Positions 27,476-35,029 of a stretch of 64,000 bases of DNA are shown one piece after another. The translations under genes and the position numbers were made by a program. This DNA is from Sphingobium chungbukense (GTDB lineage: Bacteria; Pseudomonadota; Alphaproteobacteria; Sphingomonadales; Sphingomonadaceae). Location of the stretch: contig NZ_LBIC01000009.1 of NCBI RefSeq assembly GCF_001005725.1, forward strand, positions 248,001-312,000, given 5' to 3'. Within the stretch, counting starts at the first letter, position 1, and each line of letters begins with the position of its first letter. The notes beneath the pieces are model-generated. The model had not been told where the DNA came from. It searched no databases and saw nothing but the letters and a program-made list of their open reading frames with translations.

Positions 27476-28401
27476 GCCGTCACCTGCGCGAAGCCGAGCG
27501 GCAGGCCCGCGTCCGGGGTGAAGCCGTAAAGGGGTTCGCCGGGCAGCGCGTCGGTAATGATGCCGCGCACCTTCAGCAGCTTTTCGAGGTCGACCCCCGT
27601 TTGGCACCCCATGGCTTCCAGCATGAATATCAGATCCTCCGTAACGATATTGCCCGATGCGCCCGGCGCGAAAGGACAGCCGCCCAGCCCGCCCAGCGAA
27701 GCGTCGAGCGTGGTGATGCCTTCCTCCAGCCCGGCGAGGGCATTGGCGAGGCCAAGGCCACGCGTGTTGTGGAGGTGCAGCGTGTTGAGCCGGTCGGCGC
27801 CGACCTCCGCCTTGACGCGCCGGACGAGGCGCTTGACCTGGGCGGGATTGGCATAGCCGGTGGTATCGGACAGGCCGACTTCGGCGGCGCCCGCTTCGAT
27901 GGCGGCGGCGGCGAGGCGGACGACATTATCCTCGTCCACCGGCCCCTCGATGGTGCAGCCGAAGGCGGTGGCAAGGCCGACCTCGAAATGGGGGCGCGTC
28001 GATGGCGGCTGCGCGGCGACCAGTTCGGCGATGGCGCGGATTTCGCCAAGGACGGCGACATGGTCCTTGCGGACATTTTTCAGGCTGTGCGTTTCGGACA
28101 TGGAAAAGGGCAGCGACATTTTCTGGCTGCCCGCCGCCACGGCCCGCTCGGCGCCCTTGAAATTGGGGACGAGCACGGCGACCGCGAGGCCCTCTATCCC
28201 TTTCGCGAAGGCGACCAGTTCGGCGGTGTCGGCCATCTGGGGCAGGAGCGAGGGTGGGACGAAGCTGCCCACTTCGATCTCCGGCACGCCGGCGGCGGCT
28301 TCGGCGGCGATCCATGCCTTCTTCGCTTCGAGCGGCATGACCCGGCTGATGCTTTGCAGCCCGTCGCGGGGCCCGACTTCGCTAATGTGGATGCGCGTCA
28401 T
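27472..28401 (-). CDS. HMG-CoA lyase family (DRE-TIM) lyase; possible (R)-citramalyl-CoA lyase
   Basis: 309 residues. The DRE-TIM signature is SEVGPRDGLQ (Arg12, Asp13), metal ligands lie in HLHNTRG, and the lyase G-loop GGLGGCPFAPGASGN carries the catalytic Cys. HMG-CoA lyases cleave HMG-CoA to acetyl-CoA and acetoacetate, the end of leucine breakdown, and a carboxylase operon is next door. However, it is coupled by four-base overlaps to LeuC/LeuD-like genes and a class III CoA-transferase. In Chloroflexus an HMG-CoA-lyase relative paired with such a transferase cleaves (R)-citramalyl-CoA. Both readings fit; the family is certain. Confidence 0.87.
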   Translation of the reverse strand: MTRIHISEVGPRDGLQSISRVMPLEAKKAWIAAEAAAGVPEIEVGSFVPPSLLPQMADTAELVAFAKGIEGLAVAVLVPNFKGAERAVAAGSQKMSLPFSMSETHSLKNVRKDHVAVLGEIRAIAELVAAQPPSTRPHFEVGLATAFGCTIEGPVDEDNVVRLAAAAIEAGAAEVGLSDTTGYANPAQVKRLVRRVKAEVGADRLNTLHLHNTRGLGLANALAGLEEGITTLDASLGGLGGCPFAPGASGNIVTEDLIFMLEAMGCQTGVDLEKLLKVRGIITDALPGEPLYGFTPDAGLPLGFAQVTA

Positions 28402-29015
28402 GGCATCAAGTCTCCAAGGTAGATCCAGGGGCGCGCGACCTTGTCGGCGGTCTGGAAGGCGGCGATGTCCGCCCGGCTTTTAAGGGTGAGGTCGATCGGG
28501 TCGAGGCCTTCGAACAGCATCGCCTTGGCTTCCGCCCCGATCTCGAACGACCAGTGCGGGCCGTCCTGAAGGGCCACGGTCTGCGCGGCCAGATCGATCG
28601 TCACAAGGCCACCGTCCTCGCCGATCGCGGCAATGGCGTCGTCGTCGAGCACGACCGGAACGATGCCGTTGCGCGTGCAGTTCCCCGCGAAGATCGGCGC
28701 GAAACTCGGCGCGATCACGGCGCGGATGCCATATTCGGCCAGCGCCCAGACCGCATGTTCGCGGCTCGACCCGCAACCGAAATTGCGGCCGCCCAGCAGG
28801 ATTTCCGCCTGCGCATAGGCAGGCTGGTTGAGTACGAACTGCGGATCGGGATCGCGACCGCCCGGCGACAGATAGCGCCATGGCGCGAAAAGTCCCTCGG
28901 CCAGTCCCGTCTTGCCCGTGCTTTTCATCTCGCGCGAGGGGATGATCGCGTCGGTATCGATATTGTCGCGGATCAGCGGCGCCGCGACGGCGGTGAGCGT
29001 GGTGAAGGGCTTCAT
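28398..29015 (-). CDS. LeuD-like small subunit of an aconitase-family hydro-lyase
   Basis: 205 residues, LeuD-sized. Swivel-domain features: PLIRDNIDTDAIIPSREMK at the start, the substrate loop GGRNFGCGSSREHAVWAL, and FAPIFAGNCTRNGIVPVVL. Its ATG overlaps the LeuC-like stop and its stop overlaps the lyase start. It pairs with the large subunit at 29012. Because it sits among lyase, transferase and hydrolase genes rather than leuA/leuB, a catabolic hydratase of citraconate, maleate or a related acid is more likely than leucine biosynthesis. The substrate is inferred from context. Confidence 0.87.
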   Translation of the reverse strand: MKPFTTLTAVAAPLIRDNIDTDAIIPSREMKSTGKTGLAEGLFAPWRYLSPGGRDPDPQFVLNQPAYAQAEILLGGRNFGCGSSREHAVWALAEYGIRAVIAPSFAPIFAGNCTRNGIVPVVLDDDAIAAIGEDGGLVTIDLAAQTVALQDGPHWSFEIGAEAKAMLFEGLDPIDLTLKSRADIAAFQTADKVARPWIYLGDLMP

Positions 29016-30394
29016 GCCGCAATCTCCCGCGGGTCGGCGATGCAACCGACGATGGCGCTGGCGGCGACGGTTTCCGGGCTGGCGATATGGGTGCGGATAT
29101 TCGGTCCCTGGCGCCCTTCGAAATTGCGGTTGGTGGAGGAAATGACCCGCGATCCTGCGGGGAAGCTCTCGCCCCCGGCATAGAAGCACATGGAACAGCC
29201 GCTCATGCGCCATTCGAAACCGGCCGCAGTGAAGATGCGGTCCAACCCTTCGGCCTCTGCGGCGCGGCGCACCGCCATGGAACCGGGCACGACCAGCGCC
29301 TTGATGCCCGACGCGACATGGCGCCCCTTCAGCAGCGCGGCGGCGCGGCGCAGGTCGGACAGGCGGCCGTTGGTGCAACTGCCGATGAAGGCGGCGTCGA
29401 TCGGCAGGCCGATCAGTTTCTGGCCGGGTTCGACGCCCATATAGGCGACCGGCCGTTCGGGCGCATCGGCGGGCACGCTGCCGGAAATGCCGCTGCTGTG
29501 CTCGGGCGAGGTGCCCCAACTGATCATCGGTTCGATCGCTGACGCGTCGATGTCGATCTCTATGTCGAACCGCGCGCCTTCATCGGAGGGGAGCGTCTGC
29601 CAGTCAGCGACCGCCCGGTCGAACATCGCATCGCGGGGGGCATAGCGGCGACCGCGAAGCCAGTCATAGGTCTTCGCGTCGGGGGCGATCATGCCGGTCA
29701 TGGCGGAAAATTCGGTCGCCATGTTGCAGAGGGTCATGCGCCCCTCCATGTCCAGCGCGCGGACCGCTTCCCCGGCGAATTCGACGGCATAGCCCTTGCC
29801 GCCGCCCGCGCCGTGGCGCGCGATCAGCGTCAGGATCATGTCCTTGGGCGTGACGCCGGGTGCCAGCGTGCCGGTGAAGGTGACGCGCATGGTCTTCGGG
29901 CGGGTCAGGCGCAGCGTGCCGGTCGCCATGGAATGTTCGGCTTCCGACGAGCCGATGCCCCATGCCAGCGCGCCGAACGCGCCCTGCGTGCAGGTGTGGC
30001 TGTCGGGCGCGATCAGCGTGCAGCCGGGCAGGACGATACCCATTTCAGGCGAGACGACGTGGACGATGCCCTGGTCCGGATCGGTCACGTCGAACAGGGT
30101 GATGCCCGCTTCCCTGGCGGCGGCCCGCGTTTCGGTGATGAAGGCCTGTCCGCCGGGCATCAAGGTCTGGTCGCCCCGGCCCGGCCGGGTATCGACGATA
30201 TGGTCCATCACGCAAAAGACGCGCGACGGATCGGCGACCGGGCGGCCCGCTGCCTTCAGGCTGTTGAGGGCAGCAGCGCCGGTCCGCTCGTGCAGGAAGA
30301 TCCGGTCGATCGCCAGCAGCTCCGCGCCGCCGGCGAGACCGGCAACGACGTGCCGGTCCCAGATTTTTCCGAACAGGGTCTGGGGATCAGACAG
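29012..30394 (-). CDS. LeuC-like large (4Fe-4S) subunit of an aconitase-family hydro-lyase, CTG start
   Basis: 460 residues if translation starts at the CTG at 30394. The family N-terminus (SDPQTLFGKIWDRHVV) is encoded in frame upstream of the first ATG/GTG, no ATG, GTG or TTG is available in that part, and GGAGG lies six bases before this CTG, overlapping the end of the upstream gene. Starting at the GTG at 30211 would delete 61 conserved residues. The three cluster cysteines are present (Cys340 in GSCTNG; Cys400 and Cys403 in GCSMC), as is SHTCTQGAFGALAWGIGSSE. It forms the dehydratase with the LeuD-like protein. The substrate is unknown. Confidence 0.85.
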   Translation of the reverse strand: MSDPQTLFGKIWDRHVVAGLAGGAELLAIDRIFLHERTGAAALNSLKAAGRPVADPSRVFCVMDHIVDTRPGRGDQTLMPGGQAFITETRAAAREAGITLFDVTDPDQGIVHVVSPEMGIVLPGCTLIAPDSHTCTQGAFGALAWGIGSSEAEHSMATGTLRLTRPKTMRVTFTGTLAPGVTPKDMILTLIARHGAGGGKGYAVEFAGEAVRALDMEGRMTLCNMATEFSAMTGMIAPDAKTYDWLRGRRYAPRDAMFDRAVADWQTLPSDEGARFDIEIDIDASAIEPMISWGTSPEHSSGISGSVPADAPERPVAYMGVEPGQKLIGLPIDAAFIGSCTNGRLSDLRRAAALLKGRHVASGIKALVVPGSMAVRRAAEAEGLDRIFTAAGFEWRMSGCSMCFYAGGESFPAGSRVISSTNRNFEGRQGPNIRTHIASPETVAASAIVGCIADPREIAA

Positions 30395-30887
30395 TCTGAG
30401 CCTCCATTTCCTTTTCCACCGCCGCCCAGTCGCGGCTGACCAGCTTTTCCTGGATCGCGGTGCGCGTTTCCAGCAGGCCGTTGCGGATCCAGTGCCAGGT
30501 GCGGCAGCGGGTCAGGCCGTCATCCGCAAGCTGGATCATCTCGTAGAGATAGAGGCTGGGATCGCCCTGACGCTGCCAGTAGAGCATGACGGTGCGGTTA
30601 TATTCGTCAAGCCCGACTTCGGCGGCCCAGCCCTTGATCAGTTCATTGTCCCACCATACGCGCTTGTCGCGATAGGCGGCGGGGAAATCGCGGACCTCGG
30701 TGCGCCCATCGTCCCACAGATAATGGTTGGTCTGGTGATAGGGGAATTCGCCGCCTTCGGGGAAGCGGCAGAACAGGCGCGACTTGTGCTCGTCGATCTT
30801 CTCGCCGGCCGCATTATAATAGGTGTAGACCCCGTCCCACACGCCCTCATGGCGCGCGAGCAGTGGCATGTCTTCGCGAATTCCCAT
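30387..30887 (-). CDS. Conserved protein of unknown function, possible calycin/SnoaL-like fold
   Basis: 166 residues from the ATG at 30887, chosen because AAAGGGAGC lies just upstream. The sequence starts with LARHEGVWDGVYTYYNAAGE and continues with many aromatic-ended strands (FPYHQTNHYLWDDG, NRTVMLYWQRQGD, CRTWHWIRNG), which suggests a beta-barrel or cone-like small-molecule fold, but I cannot name the family. It is coupled between the tandem hydrolase and the LeuC-like gene (the LeuC-like start lies inside its 3' end), so it probably takes part in the same pathway. No signal peptide. Confidence 0.7.
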   Translation of the reverse strand: MGIREDMPLLARHEGVWDGVYTYYNAAGEKIDEHKSRLFCRFPEGGEFPYHQTNHYLWDDGRTEVRDFPAAYRDKRVWWDNELIKGWAAEVGLDEYNRTVMLYWQRQGDPSLYLYEMIQLADDGLTRCRTWHWIRNGLLETRTAIQEKLVSRDWAAVEKEMEAQTV

Positions 30888-30900
30888 TTGATGCTCCCTT

Positions 30901-32454
30901 TCAGAAACCTTGTGGTGACCAGATGTCGGCACGGGCCTGCGCCCAGTCGGCGCGTTCCCATTTAAGCGGGGCGGGCGCGGCGGCGATCAGCGCGTCGCGA
31001 TCCGCCGATGCCAGCACGGTCAGCAGCGCGCGGCCCGCGCGGGCGCGGATCAGGCTGCGATGTTCGATGGCAAGCGCTTCCGGCGCAATGTCCGTCGCGG
31101 TGAAGGGAACGGCATGGGCGGCCTTCGCTTCGAACCAGGGCCAGAAGAAATGGCCCGCGCGCACGGCGTTCCATGCGGCGTTGAGATAGGCGCCATGACG
31201 GTCGGGCGTCTGGTCCGGAATGGCCTTTTCCGCCCAGAGCGATGCATTTTCCGGCAGCGGGAGATGCGCGTCGACCGCGCCCCAGCCACGGGCACCGACC
31301 TGCGTTGCGACCTTCGCGGCGAGCAGTGCGGAAAAGCCTTCGCCGATGATCGTTGGCGCTTTTGCCTTGCTGATCCCGCTGATGATGGCCGCTGCAATCG
31401 CCGTCCAGCTTTCCATGTCGGGCGCGAAGCTTGGCTGCCAGTCGTCCGACAGGCCATGGCCCGGCAGATCGATCGCCAACGCATCACCGCTGTCGAGCAG
31501 CTCGGCGGCGCGGCCTGGGGCGTGGATCAGCACCGTTTCGGCTTCCGGATTGCCCTGCCAGTGGATCAGCCCGCTGAAACCGGCGCTGTCCACATGGACA
31601 AAGCCGCCGTCCTGGCTTTCCGCGATGGCGGGACAGGGGAGGGCGTCGGCGGCGCGCAGATGCGCCAGGCAGGCATCTTCCAGATCGGCGGGGGTCGCCA
31701 CCGCTTCGGCCCGCCAGCTCGGCGGCATGGCGCCGAGGCGGGCGATATGGGCTTGCAGGGGGTCGCCATTATAGGCGGCGATCAGCACGGGAATGGTTTC
31801 CGCATCGGTCGCGGGGATGTCGCGCGGGGCGCGAAGCACCGCGCCATAGCCCGCGCGGTAGGCGTCGCCGCTGTCGAGCATGTCGCGGATCACCGCGTCG
31901 GTCTTGACCGGATCGTCATGGGCGACGCTGATCCGCGCCCCGTCGCGCACGTCGAACCAGGGGAAGAACCAGGTCTGTTCGATGATGCGGTTCCACAGCC
32001 AGGTCAGATGTTCGCCATAGCCGCTGGGCTGGAAGGGGGGCAGATAATCCTTGTCGAAGATCGCCATTTCCTCCGGCGTCCAGACGGCGTAGCCGCCGGT
32101 CGCCAGCGCGGTGAAGCGTTCCGGATGGCGCTTGACCGCGCCGACCAGGATGATGCCGCCCGAATGGAAGCCATAGGCCGCCGTTTTCTGGATACCCAGC
32201 GCGTCCAGCAGTCCGACCAGCGCTGCCGAAAAGGCCTCGATGTCGGGATTGCCGGGCAGGGCGTCCGACTGGCCGAAGCCCGGCGTGTCGGGCGCGATGC
32301 AGGTGAAATGCTGCGCCCATTTGCGCATCAGCGGCTCATATTCGGCCGAGCTGCGCGGGCTCTGGTGGACCATCAGCAGGGTCGGTCCCGAGCCTGCCTT
32401 GCGATAGTGGACGCGGCGGTTGCCGACGCGGATGAAGTGGCGGGTGATCGTCAT
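30901..32454 (-). CDS. Tandem alpha/beta-hydrolase with degenerate C-terminal domain
   Basis: 517 residues, about twice a single alpha/beta-hydrolase. The N-terminal domain has an oxyanion region LMVHQSPRSSAEY, APDTPGFGQSD, and a nucleophile elbow AYGFHSGG with Ser but without the usual Gly two residues before it. From about residue 290 a second hydrolase-like unit follows (VLIHAPGRAAELL, AIDLPGHGLSD, IGEGFSALLAAK) in which the elbow residue is Gly/Phe rather than Ser, so it looks inactive. The start at 32454 lies eight bases from the 18-bp palindromic operator. It heads the minus-strand operon that continues through LeuCD, lyase and CoA-transferase. It likely hydrolyses an ester, amide or C-C bond of the island's substrate. 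Confidence 0.78.
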   Translation of the reverse strand: MTITRHFIRVGNRRVHYRKAGSGPTLLMVHQSPRSSAEYEPLMRKWAQHFTCIAPDTPGFGQSDALPGNPDIEAFSAALVGLLDALGIQKTAAYGFHSGGIILVGAVKRHPERFTALATGGYAVWTPEEMAIFDKDYLPPFQPSGYGEHLTWLWNRIIEQTWFFPWFDVRDGARISVAHDDPVKTDAVIRDMLDSGDAYRAGYGAVLRAPRDIPATDAETIPVLIAAYNGDPLQAHIARLGAMPPSWRAEAVATPADLEDACLAHLRAADALPCPAIAESQDGGFVHVDSAGFSGLIHWQGNPEAETVLIHAPGRAAELLDSGDALAIDLPGHGLSDDWQPSFAPDMESWTAIAAAIISGISKAKAPTIIGEGFSALLAAKVATQVGARGWGAVDAHLPLPENASLWAEKAIPDQTPDRHGAYLNAAWNAVRAGHFFWPWFEAKAAHAVPFTATDIAPEALAIEHRSLIRARAGRALLTVLASADRDALIAAAPAPLKWERADWAQARADIWSPQGF

Positions 32455-32461
32455 GCCGCCT

Positions 32462-32479
32462 AATTTGTCCGGACAAATT
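32462..32479. promoter_or_regulatory. Palindromic operator 1 of the putative GntR regulon
   Basis: AATTTGTCCGGACAAATT, an 18-bp perfect palindrome, lies between the divergent starts of the tandem hydrolase (32454, minus) and the isochorismatase-family gene (32540, plus). Identical copies occur at 45329 and 46121. Its position suggests that it controls both operons. Confidence 0.8.
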
Positions 32480-32539
32480 CCACTCGACAAGTCTTTTTTG
32501 CAAACTACTGTACGAATCACGATTTTGCAGGAGTTTCAC

Positions 32540-33220
32540 ATGGTGCTGCTGGGTACGAACATGGTCTGTGACGGGCGGACCGCGCGACAGATTTTCGAGG
32601 AAGTGATGGCGAATCCGGCGCGCAACAAATTCGGATTCGGGGAAAAGCTGGCCATTGTGAACGTCGATTTCCAGCAGGCCTATACCCGCACCGACATGTT
32701 CAAGACGGCCTATGAAACGGACCCGCGCCAGATCGAATATGCCAACACCATATCCCGCCTTGCCCGCGAAAGGGGCATGCCGGTGATCTGGAGCCGCGTG
32801 GGCTACAAGGACGACGCCGGCGATGCGGGTGTCTGGGGCACGCGCACCGACACGCCGGATTCGCTCCAGAACATCAAATATGGCAGCGAACGCCATGCCT
32901 TCGACCCGCGTTGCGAGATCGATGCCGACGACCTGCAATATACCAAGCGCATGCCGTCGGCCTTCTTCGAAACGCCGCTCAGCAGCTATCTGCGCTGGCA
33001 CAAGGTCGACACGGTGGTCGTCACCGGCGGCAGCACGTCGGGCTGCGTGCGCGCCACGGCGGTCGACGCGCTGTCCTATGGGTTCCGCACGATCGTTCCG
33101 ATCGAGACCTGCGCGGACAAGCATGAAAGCTATCATTTCGCCAACCTCACCGATCTTCAGCTCAAATATGCGGATGTGGAGCCGGTGCAGGCGGTGATCG
33201 ACTGGCTGGAGGCGCGCTGA
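32540..33220 (+). CDS. Isochorismatase-family cysteine hydrolase (N-carbamoylsarcosine amidase-like)
   Basis: 226 residues from the ATG at 32540, preceded by AGGAG. The catalytic triad of the family is visible: Asp43 (VNVDFQQAYT), Lys136 (TKRMPS) and Cys169 (GGSTSGCVRATAVDAL). The cis-peptide region VVTGGSTSGC matches N-carbamoylsarcosine amidohydrolase, maleamate amidase and similar amidases rather than true isochorismatases. It hydrolyses an amide or carbamoyl group. It leads a four-gene operon with two PuuE-like hydrolases and an aldehyde dehydrogenase, downstream of operator 1. The natural substrate is not identified. Confidence 0.88.
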   Translation: MVLLGTNMVCDGRTARQIFEEVMANPARNKFGFGEKLAIVNVDFQQAYTRTDMFKTAYETDPRQIEYANTISRLARERGMPVIWSRVGYKDDAGDAGVWGTRTDTPDSLQNIKYGSERHAFDPRCEIDADDLQYTKRMPSAFFETPLSSYLRWHKVDTVVVTGGSTSGCVRATAVDALSYGFRTIVPIETCADKHESYHFANLTDLQLKYADVEPVQAVIDWLEAR

Positions 33221-34125
33221 TGAGCGAGGCGCAGAAGGCCGATCCGGGGCTTTACGACTTCGTCCCCTATCGCAACCGCAGCAAGATCGTCTGGCCGGGC
33301 GGCAAGAAGGTGGCGATCTGGGTCGCGCCCAATCTGGAATATTATGAAATCGACCCGCCGGCCAATCCGCATCGGAAAAGCTGGACGAAACCGCATCCCG
33401 ATGTCGTGGGCTATGCGCATCGCGATCATAGCAACCGCGTGTCGCACTGGCGCATGGCGGACGCCATGTCCAAATATGGCTTTCCCGGCTCGGTTTCGCT
33501 GTCGGTCGCGCTGTGCCAGCACCATCCGGAAGTGGTGAAGGATGCCAATGAACGCGGCTGGGAATTTTTCAGCCACGGCATCTACAACACCCGTTACACC
33601 TACGGCATGGATGAGGCGCAGGAACGCGCGATCATAGAGGATTCGATCCGCACCGTGCGCGATGCGACCGGGCAGACGATCCGGGGCTGGCTGGCGCCCG
33701 CGCTGACGCATACGCCGCGCACGCTGGACCTGATCGCGGAATATGGCCTCGACTATACTTGCGACCTTTATCATGACGACCAGCCGCAACCGGTGAAGGT
33801 GCAATCGGGCAAGTTGATCTCCATCCCCTATAGTCTGGAGGTCAACGACCATTATGGCTTCTTCGTCTACAATATGTCGCCGCGCGAATATGCCGACACG
33901 CTGATCCGCCAATATGAACGCCTTGCGGAAGAGGGGGAGACGTCCGGCACGGTCATGTGCATTCCCCTGCACGCCTATCTGATCGGCCAGCCGCACCGCA
34001 TCGGCCCCTTTGCCGAGGTGCTGCGCCATATCGCGGAGGACGGACGCGCCTGGATCGCGCGGGCGGGCGAGATTGCCGACCATTATTACGACCATCATTA
34101 TGCGGAGGCCGCTCATGGCGCTTGA
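33220..34125 (+). CDS. Polysaccharide-deacetylase-like hydrolase of the PuuE allantoinase group (copy 1)
   Basis: 301 residues with a NodB-like (beta/alpha) barrel. It starts with KIVWPGGKKVAIWVAPNLEYYEID and has the group's SHG motif (EFFSHGIYNTRYTYG) in place of the deacetylase HxxxH zinc motif, then GWLAPALTHTPRTLDLIAEYGLDYTCD and a late MCIPLHAYLIGQPHR. PuuE allantoinases and some cyclic-imide hydrolases belong here and open cyclic amides. Its ATG overlaps the previous stop by one base and it overlaps copy 2 by 11 bases. It probably opens a lactam, imide or ureide ring; that is inference. Confidence 0.82.
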   Translation: MSEAQKADPGLYDFVPYRNRSKIVWPGGKKVAIWVAPNLEYYEIDPPANPHRKSWTKPHPDVVGYAHRDHSNRVSHWRMADAMSKYGFPGSVSLSVALCQHHPEVVKDANERGWEFFSHGIYNTRYTYGMDEAQERAIIEDSIRTVRDATGQTIRGWLAPALTHTPRTLDLIAEYGLDYTCDLYHDDQPQPVKVQSGKLISIPYSLEVNDHYGFFVYNMSPREYADTLIRQYERLAEEGETSGTVMCIPLHAYLIGQPHRIGPFAEVLRHIAEDGRAWIARAGEIADHYYDHHYAEAAHGA

Positions 34126-35029
34126 TCCCGCCTATCTCGAATATCCCAAGCGCCGTGAAGGCTATGACCATGATCTTTATCCCTGGTCGTCGATCTTCGA
34201 TCGGAAGCCCGTGGCCTGGCCGGACGGCAAGCCGGTCGCGGTCTGGCTGTGCGTCAGCCTCGAATGGTTTCCGATGACGCCGTCGGACACCCCGTTCCGG
34301 GCGCCCGGCCACATGCAGACGAGCTATCCCGACTATCGTCATTATACGGCGCGGGAATATGGCACGCGGGTCGGTTTCTACCGCCTGCTCGATGCGTTTC
34401 GGAAGGCGGGGGTGAAGGCCTCCATCGCGACCAACGGCGCGATTGCCGAGCGCTATCCGCAGATCATCGCGGACATCATGGCGGACGGGCATGAAATCAT
34501 CGCCCATTCGACCGACATGAACGGCACGATCGCCAGCACTTTGCCCGAAGCCGATGAGCGCGCGTTGATCGCACAGTCGCTCGCCTCCATCGAGGCGGCG
34601 GCGGGCAAGCGGCCGGCCGGATGGCTGTCCATCGCCCGTTCGGAAAGCTGGAACACGCCCCGGCTGCTGAAGGAGGCGGGATTGCGCTACACTTGCGACT
34701 GGGTGAATGACGAATTGCCCTGGCGTTTCGCCAACGGGCTGGTCAACCTGCCGCTCAACCATGAATTGTCGGACCGGCAGATCATCACCGTGCAGCAGCA
34801 GTCGGCGGACAGCTATGCGCAGCAGATGGTCGATGCCTTCGACTGGCTGGTGAAAGAGGCGGCCGATCATGGCGGACGCGTCCTGCCGCTGCACATCACG
34901 CCCTATATCATGGCGCTTCCCTATCGCATCGCCGCGTTCGAGGCATTGCTCCAGACCCTTGCCGCGCGTCCCGAGGCATGGTTCGCGACCGGCGAGGAGA
35001 TTGTGACCAGTTGGGAAGGACAGCAATGA
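34115..35029 (+). CDS. Polysaccharide-deacetylase-like hydrolase of the PuuE group (copy 2)
   Basis: 304 residues from the ATG at 34115, with GGAGG six bases upstream. Related to copy 1 but clearly diverged: AVWLCVSLEWFPM replaces the N-terminal strand, and the SHG motif reads EIIAHSTDMNGT. It shares GWLSIARSESWNTPRLLKEAGLRYTCDW and ends with a late LPLHITPYIMALPYR. The tandem arrangement with copy 1 suggests either a heteromer or two successive ring-opening or deacylation steps. The following aldehyde dehydrogenase overlaps its stop (ATGA). Confidence 0.8.
   Translation: MALDPAYLEYPKRREGYDHDLYPWSSIFDRKPVAWPDGKPVAVWLCVSLEWFPMTPSDTPFRAPGHMQTSYPDYRHYTAREYGTRVGFYRLLDAFRKAGVKASIATNGAIAERYPQIIADIMADGHEIIAHSTDMNGTIASTLPEADERALIAQSLASIEAAAGKRPAGWLSIARSESWNTPRLLKEAGLRYTCDWVNDELPWRFANGLVNLPLNHELSDRQIITVQQQSADSYAQQMVDAFDWLVKEAADHGGRVLPLHITPYIMALPYRIAAFEALLQTLAARPEAWFATGEEIVTSWEGQQ

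Noticed and set aside
30211..30213. GTG start for the LeuC-like gene
   Set aside because: It would remove the conserved N-terminus, which is encoded in frame upstream behind a good ribosome site and a CTG codon.
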